A DNA stretch of 64,000 bases from Lentzea californiensis (GTDB lineage Bacteria; Actinomycetota; Actinomycetes; Mycobacteriales; Pseudonocardiaceae): NCBI RefSeq assembly GCF_024648825.1, contig NZ_JANBBE010000007.1:248001-312000 (forward strand). Direction: 5' to 3'. Shown piece by piece: positions 58,269 through 64,000 of this stretch. Every line of letters starts with the position of its first letter. Position 1 is the first letter of the stretch. Both the position numbers and the translations under genes were made by a program. Under the pieces are notes generated by a model that saw only the letters and a list, made by a program, of their open reading frames with translations, did not search any database and had not been told where the DNA came from.

Positions 58269-60010
58269 CGAGTGGCTACGCCATCGTGGCGGTGGTGGTC
58301 GTCGCACTGGGCACGATCCTGGTCGGCACCTACGGACTGCGCGTCTCCCGCACCACGTCCGACTTCTACGTCGCCTCGCGCACCGTCTCGCCGTGGTGGA
58401 ACGCCTCGGCGATCGGCGGCGAGTACCTCTCCGCCGCGTCGTTCGTCGGCATCGCCGGGCTGATCTTCGCCTACGGGCCGGACATGCTGTGGTTCCCGGT
58501 CGGCTACACCGCCGGGTACCTCGTGCTGCTGACGATGGTCGCGGCGCCGCTGCGGCGTTCCGGCGCCTACACGCTGCCCGACTTCGCCGAGGCCCGCTTC
58601 CGGTCGCGCGGTGTGCGCGTGGTCGCGTCGATCCTGGCGCTGGCGATCGGCTGGCTGTACCTGCTGCCCCAGCTGGAAGGCGCGGGCCTGACGCTGAACA
58701 CGGTGACGGGAGCGCCGGACTGGGTGGGCGCGCTGATCGTCACGATGGTCGTGACCGCGAACGTGATGTCGGGCGGCATGCGGTCGATCACGTTCGTGCA
58801 GGCGTTCCAGTACTGGCTCAAGCTCACCGCGATCACCGTGCCGATCGTGTTCCTGATCGTCGCGTGGCAGGTGCACGGGTCCGAGTCGCTGACCAAGCCC
58901 GAGTACCCGGTCTTCCGGCAGGACACCGAGGTCACGTTCCAGCGCCTGACCACGATCCACGCCGACGCGTTCATCTCCATCACGGGCACCGGCGAGATCG
59001 ACGGCGCACGCGTCGAGAACACCGTCGTCGTGCTGCCCGAGGGCTACCACCGCATCGGGCAGGGCTCGGAGTTCACGTTCCCGAAGGACGCACCCGTCCC
59101 GCACCTGTCCACAATGGAGCACAACACCGACGAGATGTGGTCGCTGCCGATGTCGAGCGGCCAGGAGTTCCCCGTCTACGGGGCGTACTCGCTCATCATC
59201 GCGACGTTCCTCGGCACCATGGGCCTGCCGCACGTGATCGTGCGCTTCTACACGAACCCGAACGGCACCGCCGCGCGCCGCACGACGTTGATCGTGCTGG
59301 GCCTGCTGTCCGTCTTCTACCTGATGCCACCGATGTACGGCGCTCTCGGCCGTCTGTACACACCGGAACTGCTGATGACCGGCCAGACCGACGCCGTGGT
59401 GCTCGTGCTGCCGACGCGGATGATCGAAGGCGTCGGCGGCCAGCTGCTGGGCGCTCTGGTGGCGGGTGGCGCCTTCGCGGCGTTCCTCTCCACGTCGTCG
59501 GGCCTGGTGGTGTCGCTGGCGGGCGTGCTCTCGCAGGACGTGCTGCGCCTCGGCGGCGTGCGCGGTTTCCGGATCTCCACGGTGCTCGCGGGCCTGGTGC
59601 CGCTGGCGATGACGTTCATCTCGACCGGCATGCCCGTCGCGGACATGGTCGGCCTGGCGTTCGCGGTGGCGGCGTCGTCGTTGTGCCCGTTGCTGATGCT
59701 GGGAATCTGGTCGAGCCGCATCACGAAGGCCGGTGCCATCGCCGGCATGCTCGCGGGCGGCGTCCCGGCGCTGACCGCGGGTCTCGTCACGATGTTCACC
59801 GACACCGGCGACGCCTGGTACGAGATCCTGCTCTCGCGCCCCGCCGCGTGGACGGTCCCCCTCGGTTTCTCGGTGATGTACGTCGTCTCGCTGCTCACCC
59901 CACGGCACCTGCCTTCAGGAGTGCAGCGCACGATGGTCAAGCTCCACGCGCCCGAGAACCTCGGGCTGGACGGCTCCGGCTCCTCCTCCTCGGCCGACGA
60001 GCGAAGCTAG
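58265..60010 (+). CDS. Sodium:solute symporter, acetate/pyruvate type
   Basis: 581 residues, about 13 transmembrane helices of the SSS (ActP/MctC) family: SDFYVASRTVSPWWNASAIG and GEYLSAASFVGIAGLIFAYG at the N-terminus, and GALVAGGAFAAFLSTSSGLV, the conserved Na+-site region. A long extracellular insertion (about 210-300) is as in actinomycete cation/acetate symporters. Probable substrates are acetate, pyruvate or propionate; which one cannot be read. Overlaps its small partner gene; the kinase starts 14 bases later. Confidence 0.9.
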   Translation: MTSGYAIVAVVVVALGTILVGTYGLRVSRTTSDFYVASRTVSPWWNASAIGGEYLSAASFVGIAGLIFAYGPDMLWFPVGYTAGYLVLLTMVAAPLRRSGAYTLPDFAEARFRSRGVRVVASILALAIGWLYLLPQLEGAGLTLNTVTGAPDWVGALIVTMVVTANVMSGGMRSITFVQAFQYWLKLTAITVPIVFLIVAWQVHGSESLTKPEYPVFRQDTEVTFQRLTTIHADAFISITGTGEIDGARVENTVVVLPEGYHRIGQGSEFTFPKDAPVPHLSTMEHNTDEMWSLPMSSGQEFPVYGAYSLIIATFLGTMGLPHVIVRFYTNPNGTAARRTTLIVLGLLSVFYLMPPMYGALGRLYTPELLMTGQTDAVVLVLPTRMIEGVGGQLLGALVAGGAFAAFLSTSSGLVVSLAGVLSQDVLRLGGVRGFRISTVLAGLVPLAMTFISTGMPVADMVGLAFAVAASSLCPLLMLGIWSSRITKAGAIAGMLAGGVPALTAGLVTMFTDTGDAWYEILLSRPAAWTVPLGFSVMYVVSLLTPRHLPSGVQRTMVKLHAPENLGLDGSGSSSSADERS

Positions 60011-60024
60011 AAGGTGACGCGCCC

Positions 60025-61200
60025 ATGCAAGACTTCCTCACCGCAGCCGCGATCCTGATCGTCGGCGGAGCGGCCGTCCTCGTCCTGTGGCGGGGCACGC
60101 GCAACAAGCAGTCGCTCTCGACCGAGGCCCAGCGCGTCACCTACGAGACCCTCCACACGGCATGGTCCGCCGCACCCCCGCTGCGCGCGGGCCTCGTCCC
60201 GGACGCGGCGAAGAAGTCGGCCCGGCACCTGCGGACGTTGCTGGACACGCCCGCGCTGGCGCTGACCGACGAAACGGAAGTCGTCGCGTGGGAAGGCGTC
60301 TCCGAGCACCACGCGGCCGAAGCCATGACCCAGGCCGAGGACGTCTTCCTGACCGGCCGCACCCAGGCCTTCGACATAGGCTGCACCGAACCGAACTGCC
60401 CGATCAACTGCGCCGTCGTGGCCCCCCTGACCGTCGAGGGCCGCGTGGTGGGCACCCTGGCCGCCTACTCCCGCGAAGCCTCCGCGGGCCTCGTCCGCGC
60501 GACGAACCAGGTCGCCCGCTGGGCGGCGGGCCAGCTGGAACTGGCCGAACTGGACCGCTCCCGAACCCGCCTGGTCGAAGCCGAAGTGCGCGCCCTGCGA
60601 GCCCAGATCTCCCCGCACTTCATCTACAACTCACTCTCCGCCATCGCCTCCTACGTCCGCACCAACCCGGAACGAGCCCGGACCCTGCTCCTGGACTTCG
60701 CGGACTTCACCCGCTACTCCTTCCGCCGCCACGGCGACTTCACCACCCTCGCCGAGGAACTCCGCTCGATCGACCAGTACCTGGCCCTCGAACGAGCCCG
60801 CTTCGGCGAACGCCTGAAAGTCACCCTGCAGGTGGCCCCCGAGGTGCTCCCGGTGACGGTCCCGTTCCTCTGCCTGCAACCCCTGGTGGAGAACGCGGTC
60901 CGCCACGGCATGGAGGGCAAGGTGGAACCGGGCCACATCCAGATCTACGCGAACGACGGCGGCGCCGAAGCCCACATCACGATCGAGGACGACGGCATCG
61001 GCATGGACCCCGAGAAACTCCGCCGCACCCTCGCGGGCCACGTGGACGAGTCCGCCGGGATAGGCCTCGGCAACATCGACGAACGGCTTCGCCGCGTGTA
61101 CGGCGACGAGTACGGCCTGGTCGTGGAAACGGCCTGCGGGCTGGGCACGAAGATCACCGTGCGGGTGCCGAAGTACCACGCGGGCATCAACGGCATTTGA
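60025..61200 (+). CDS. LytS-type sensor histidine kinase with GAF-like cysteine cluster
   Basis: 391 residues: one N-terminal transmembrane helix (TAAAILIVGGAAVLVLW), a GAF-like domain (about 55-175) with three cysteines in GCTEPNCPINC (Cys120, Cys125, Cys129), then the His_kinase domain with QISPHFIYNSLSAIASY (phospho-His198) and the ATPase part with PLVENAVRHGMEG, EDDGIGMDP and ESAGIGLGNIDERL. The cysteine cluster suggests redox, metal or Fe-S sensing. ATG start. Last gene of the LytTR-symporter operon. Confidence 0.92.
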   Translation: MQDFLTAAAILIVGGAAVLVLWRGTRNKQSLSTEAQRVTYETLHTAWSAAPPLRAGLVPDAAKKSARHLRTLLDTPALALTDETEVVAWEGVSEHHAAEAMTQAEDVFLTGRTQAFDIGCTEPNCPINCAVVAPLTVEGRVVGTLAAYSREASAGLVRATNQVARWAAGQLELAELDRSRTRLVEAEVRALRAQISPHFIYNSLSAIASYVRTNPERARTLLLDFADFTRYSFRRHGDFTTLAEELRSIDQYLALERARFGERLKVTLQVAPEVLPVTVPFLCLQPLVENAVRHGMEGKVEPGHIQIYANDGGAEAHITIEDDGIGMDPEKLRRTLAGHVDESAGIGLGNIDERLRRVYGDEYGLVVETACGLGTKITVRVPKYHAGINGI

Positions 61201-61293
61201 CCGCACGCTCCCGCAGGGTCCCCTTCGGTTTCGGCTCCCCCGCGGCCCAACGTACCGACGAGATCCGACACTCACGCGCGGCAAGCCGCCCGC

Positions 61294-61370
61294 GGGCAGC
61301 AGGCAGCAGGCAGCGGGCAGCAGGCAGCGGGCAGCGGGCAGCGGGCAGCGGGCAGCGGGCAGCGGGCAGC
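61294..61370. repeat. 11-copy tandem heptamer (GGGCAGC/AGGCAGC)
   Basis: Eleven exact 7-base units in a row, in the order G A A G A G G G G G G for the first base (GGGCAGC or AGGCAGC). It lies 94 bases after the kinase stop. Likely length-variable between strains (a VNTR); no coding or RNA function seen. Confidence 0.93.
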
Positions 61371-61435
61371 AGCAAACAACCCTGCTGGGCAACGCGATGG
61401 TGGCGCCGAGACCTCCCGCCGCGCGTAACAGCGAT

Positions 61436-61558
61436 GGCGAAGCCGAGCCACCCTGCCGCCCAACGCAAGGGCGGAGCCCGAGGCGTCCCTCCGCACATGC
61501 AGGGCAACGGCGGAGCCGAGCCGCCCTGCCGCCAATCGCGAGGGCGAAGCCGAGGCGT
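61436..61558. repeat. Two 50-base imperfect direct repeats
   Basis: 61436-61486 and 61509-61558 share the frame GGCG(A/G)AGCCGAGCC(A/G)CCCT through to GAGGCGT with about 85% identity by eye. They form a degenerate GC-rich repeat family in the same non-coding tract; no open frame or RNA structure recognised. Confidence 0.75.
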
Positions 61559-61608
61559 GTGAACCTCTGCGGGCTGGTGAAGGGTGGTGACCCACGCATT
61601 GCGCGATC

Positions 61609-61721
61609 GGGGCTTGACCTTGAGTGGGCGGGATGCTCCCCTCATGGGCACGGCCGGGCGCTTTCAGCCCGGCCTTTTCCGGCCGTCTAAGCATCCCGCC
61701 AGAGGCTCGAGGTCAAGCCCC
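61609..61721. repeat. 113-nt cruciform: nested inverted repeats around a terminator
   Basis: Outer arms 61609-61637 and 61690-61721 are near-complementary (GGGGCTTGACCT / AGGTCAAGCCCC and GGCGGGATGCT / AGCATCCCGCC, with three to four unpaired bases between). Inside lies GGCCGGGC-N7-GCCCGGCC-TTTT (61652-61678), a textbook terminator on the + strand. ACGGCCGG (61650-61657) can alternatively pair with CCGGCCGT (61679-61686). The structure may be a mobile/palindromic element, an RNA or a terminator duplex. Confidence 0.85.
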
Positions 61722-61964
61722 AATCGCTATCGACGCGCAGCGGCGATGACCGGCACCGGCCCGGTACTGCCCGCATGCCACGCACGCAAGGCGACCGCCC
61801 GCACGGCAGGTGACCACCCCGCTGGAACAGGAACGGGCCAACGCAAGCCGACCCGCACGGTGCCACCCGCCCAACGTCCCCACCGACCGCTCATCCCGCA
61901 ATCCCGCGACAAGCGGTCCCCCGCGCCAGCCGGCAGCCCCGACTCCACCCACCCAGAACAAAAA

Positions 61965-61999
61965 CGCCGGAGCCACCCTTCCTCAGGGTGACTCCGGCG
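61965..61999 (-). terminator. Terminator after the transposase-derived gene
   Basis: 15-bp stem (61965-61979 with 61985-61999, one mismatch) around a five-base loop; on the minus strand it is followed by TTTTTGT. It lies 19 bases beyond the stop codon at 62018. Confidence 0.88.
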
Positions 62000-62017
62000 A
62001 AGCCGAAACCGAAAACC

Positions 62018-62791
62018 TCAGCTGGCAGCCTTGGCAGCCCGGCGATCCGCAGCGTCCAGAACGGCCCGAACCCAGTCGAGCTCGTCAATCCCACAGGCCC
62101 CCTCAGCCGCGGCACGACGAAGCCGGACCCAAAGCCCCAGATCGGTCCACTCCTGGAACCGCCGGTGCACGGTGGGCACGGTCACCCCGAACGAGGCCGG
62201 CAGATGCCGCCAAGCGCACCCGGACGACAGCACGAACACGATGGCGGTGAACACCGACCGGTTGCACACCCGCCCGCGCCCGCCACCCTGCCGGCGCACC
62301 TTGGCGGGCGGGATCAGGGGTTCGACCACGGCCCACAGGTTGGCGGACACCAGGCGGGACGAGAGTTGTTCGATGACGTCACCGCGGCCGGGTTCCTGCT
62401 CCGAGGGCCACGCGGTCGTGCGCATCCAGGCGTCTCGGGGGGCCATGTCGGCGGGGCGCGGGTCCTGGCGGGCGGACTCGGCTCGCTGGCGGGAGCGGAG
62501 GAGGGTGGCCAGGGCCATGTCCTCGGCCGTGTTGCGGCGCTGGGGGACGGCGTAGGCCTGGTGCTGCTGGGCGTGGCGCGTGATCTCGGCGCCCACCGTG
62601 CGGCGGAACGACGGGTTGGCCGCCAGGCGCGGGTCCACCGGCTGGCCGTAGCGGAGCGGGGCCTGGCCCACCGCCGCTTGTCGCGGTGGGATCTGGCGTG
62701 GGGGGACGACTGGGCGTCCTGGCACCTGGCGGGGCGGGACCTGCCGCGCCAGCCGCGGGTCCGGGGTGCGAGCGAACTGCGAGTCGGTCAT
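62018..62791 (-). CDS. Transposase-derived DNA-binding protein (DUF4096 HTH, no DDE domain)
   Basis: 257 residues from the ATG at 62791 (GGAGGA upstream). Residues 148-232 match the N-terminal DUF4096/helix-turn-helix half of IS5-family transposases: NLWAVVEPLIPPAKVRRQGG, SGCAWRHLPASFGVTVPTVH and RFQEWTDLGLWVRLRR. The catalytic DDE half is absent, and no terminal inverted repeats are visible. The N-terminal 147 residues are unrelated: a Pro/Arg/Gln tract (RQVPPRQVPGRP, VVPPRQIPPRQAAVG) and two DPRLA units. This looks like a domesticated, fused protein with its own terminator, not a decaying IS. Confidence 0.8.
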   Translation of the reverse strand: MTDSQFARTPDPRLARQVPPRQVPGRPVVPPRQIPPRQAAVGQAPLRYGQPVDPRLAANPSFRRTVGAEITRHAQQHQAYAVPQRRNTAEDMALATLLRSRQRAESARQDPRPADMAPRDAWMRTTAWPSEQEPGRGDVIEQLSSRLVSANLWAVVEPLIPPAKVRRQGGGRGRVCNRSVFTAIVFVLSSGCAWRHLPASFGVTVPTVHRRFQEWTDLGLWVRLRRAAAEGACGIDELDWVRAVLDAADRRAAKAAS

Positions 62792-63045
62792 GGTGTGGTC
62801 CTCCGCCAGGACTTTTCCGTCAGGTGACAGCACTCACAGTAAGAAGGCAGTGCGAAAACAGGTAAGTACGTAGGCCATGAAAGGCGATGAGCGGCCCCGC
62901 AACGGCGACGCGCGGCTCGTCCTGTTGAGACGAGTGGTGCACTGTCTGCGACGAACGGATAACCGGTCGTGGTACCGCTCTCACGATCGGGTGGCGCGCC
63001 GGGAGGGGATGATCTCCTCGTTGACGCCCCGGATACCGTCGAGGC
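62792..63045. other. Intergenic region between divergent genes
   Basis: 254 bases holding the promoters of the transposase-derived gene (leftwards) and of the metallophosphoesterase gene (rightwards). I see nothing specific; GGGAGGGG at 63000-63007 is too far from the start to be its ribosome binding site. Confidence 0.5.
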
Positions 63046-63864
63046 GTGAAGCTCTTGGCCACCAGCGACCTGCACGTCTCCTACCAGGAGAACCGCGACG
63101 TCGTGGCAGCGATCGCCCCGCCGGACCCGGCTGACTGGCTGATCATCGCCGGGGACGTCGCGGAGAAGTTCGACTCCATCGAATGGACGCTGCGGACGCT
63201 CCGGCCGAAGTTCGGGCGGGTGATCTGGTCACCGGGCAACCACGAGCTCTGGACCACCAAGGACGACGTCAACCAGTCCCGCGGCGAGGTGCGCTACAAG
63301 CAGCTCGTGGAACTGTGCCGCAGCCTTGACGTGATCACGCCCGAGGACCCGTACGTCACGTTCGACGGCCCTAAAGGTCCGGTTACCGTCTGTCCGCTCT
63401 TCCTCGGTTACGACTACTCCTTCCGGCCGCCGGGTGCCACGGACGTGAAGTCGGCCCTCGCCATCGCGCACGAGGCGGGTGTGGTGTGCACGGACGAGTA
63501 CTTCCTGCACCCCGACCCGTACCCGTCCCGCGAGGCCTGGTGCGAGGCGCGCGTGCGGGAGACCGAGGAGCGGCTCGCCCGGATCAGCGGGCCGACCGTG
63601 CTGATCAACCACTACCCGCTCGTCCGCGATCCCACGTTCGTGCTGCGCTACCCCGAGTTCGCGCTCTGGTGCGGCACGTCGCTGACCGCGGACTGGCACC
63701 GCAGGTTCAACGCGGTCGAGATGGTCTACGGCCACCTGCACATCCCCCGCACGACGCACTACGACGGCGTGCGCTTCGACGAGGTCTCGCTCGGCTACCC
63801 GCGCGAGTGGAAACCACGCGGCACCACCCAGGTGAAGCTGCACGACGTGCTGCGGGAGTCATAA
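63046..63864 (+). CDS. Calcineurin-type metallophosphoesterase
   Basis: 272 residues from a GTG at 63046. Phosphoesterase motifs: LLATSDLHVSYQENRDVVAA (DxH), ADWLIIAGDVAEKFD (GD), VIWSPGNHELW (GNHE), INHYPLVRDP (H) and VYGHLHIPRT (GHxH). The family acts on nucleotides, phospholipids or proteins; the substrate is unknown. The stop TAA directly abuts the following gene, which codes for a phosphopantetheinyl transferase, an arrangement seen in other actinomycetes. Confidence 0.92.
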   Translation: MKLLATSDLHVSYQENRDVVAAIAPPDPADWLIIAGDVAEKFDSIEWTLRTLRPKFGRVIWSPGNHELWTTKDDVNQSRGEVRYKQLVELCRSLDVITPEDPYVTFDGPKGPVTVCPLFLGYDYSFRPPGATDVKSALAIAHEAGVVCTDEYFLHPDPYPSREAWCEARVRETEERLARISGPTVLINHYPLVRDPTFVLRYPEFALWCGTSLTADWHRRFNAVEMVYGHLHIPRTTHYDGVRFDEVSLGYPREWKPRGTTQVKLHDVLRES

Positions 63865-64000
63865 ATGCTGGAGCAGTTGTTCCCCCCACCCATCGCGGTC
63901 GTGGAGCGCTACAACGACGACGAGCCCGTCGAGCTCTTCCCGGAAGAGGAGGCGCAGCTCGGCAACGCCGTGCCCAAGCGCCGGTTCGAGTTCGGCACGG
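63865..64000 (+). CDS. 4'-phosphopantetheinyl transferase, N-terminus only
   Basis: The first 45 codons from the ATG at 63865, next to the stop of the metallophosphoesterase gene: MLEQLFPPPIAVVERYNDDE and VELFPEEEAQLGNAVPKRRF. This matches Sfp/EntD-type transferases (LFPEEE and the start of the KRRxEF segment), which activate carrier proteins of polyketide/peptide synthases. The window ends inside the gene. Confidence 0.8.
   Translation, partial: MLEQLFPPPIAVVERYNDDEPVELFPEEEAQLGNAVPKRRFEFGT

Noticed and set aside
58075-60010. Extension of the kinase frame (60025-61200) upstream through the symporter gene as one giant protein.
   Set aside because: The upstream part is a frame-shifted reading of the symporter gene; a clean ATG begins the kinase at 60025.
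61294-61370. CRISPR-like array.
   Set aside because: Seven-base units directly abutting, without spacers; a simple tandem repeat.
63865-64000. Evidence of a polyketide or peptide antibiotic cluster beginning here.
   Set aside because: A phosphopantetheinyl transferase beside a phosphoesterase is a common chromosomal pair; no synthase genes are in the window.

Overview
The window is a GC-rich actinomycete chromosome segment (genes overlap by ATGA/GTGA junctions, many GTG/TTG starts, strong third-position GC). A full-length BldD, mycothiol-type enzymes and the linkage of the pyr, efp-nusB and aro clusters to alaS-ruvX-mltG point to a filamentous member of the Pseudonocardiales (Lentzea/Saccharothrix/Amycolatopsis-like). 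That assignment is an inference from gene content, not from a database search.

Layout: (1) 1-6645, pyrimidine operon read leftwards (pyrR-pyrB-pyrC-PH-like membrane gene-carA-carB, carB cut by the window edge), with a PyrR-type RNA hairpin over the pyrR ribosome binding site. (2) 6781-10878, bldD with its own operator-like palindrome, then an exporter, an ECF41-type sigma factor, its probable SDR target and an HD-domain gene. (3) 10890-18934, nusB, efp and pepQ, four accessory genes, then aroQ-aroB-aroK-aroC and a prepilin peptidase. (4) 19041-25377, an accessory block between the two halves of the shikimate cluster: a GlcNAc-type PTS (EIIA, EIIB, GntR/DasR-like regulator, EIIC, HPr) with a dre operator, a PAP2 phosphatase, and an OmpR-type two-component system with a lipoprotein. 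(5) 25623-31524, aroE-mltG-ruvX-alaS and two small membrane proteins.

(6) 31846-35132, an iron-box-controlled orphan siderophore acyltransferase, a mycothiol-type isomerase, rarA and a uridine-kinase-like gene. (7) 35203-41814, the DUF4129/DUF4350/MoxR/DUF58 cluster with SpoIIM and RDD membrane proteins. (8) 41811-46073, a kinase-like and a SnoaL gene, a TetR regulator and a cobalt/nickel ECF importer (CbiM, PDGLE/CbiN-like protein, CbiQ-CbiO fusion). (9) 46246-54707, a Tat-exported GH95-like glycosidase, a PLP decarboxylase, a MarR regulator, a glutamine-synthetase-like ligase and a large DUF3516-type helicase. (10) 54709-61200, a protein built from internal repeats, a small hypothetical gene, and an operon coding for a LytTR regulator, a small membrane partner, an acetate/pyruvate-type Na+ symporter and a LytS-type kinase with a cysteine cluster. 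(11) 61294-62791, a repeat-rich non-coding tract with an 11-copy heptamer and a 113-nt cruciform, then a transposase-derived protein that kept only the DNA-binding half. (12) 63046-64000, a metallophosphoesterase followed by the start of a phosphopantetheinyl transferase gene.

The most unusual parts are the symporter-coupled LytS/LytTR operon, the domesticated transposase fragment beside the cruciform, the internally repeated protein at 54709-55899, and several readable regulatory sites (PyrR hairpin, ECF41 promoter, dre, iron box). I saw no rRNA, tRNA, CRISPR array, prophage or biosynthetic megasynthase.
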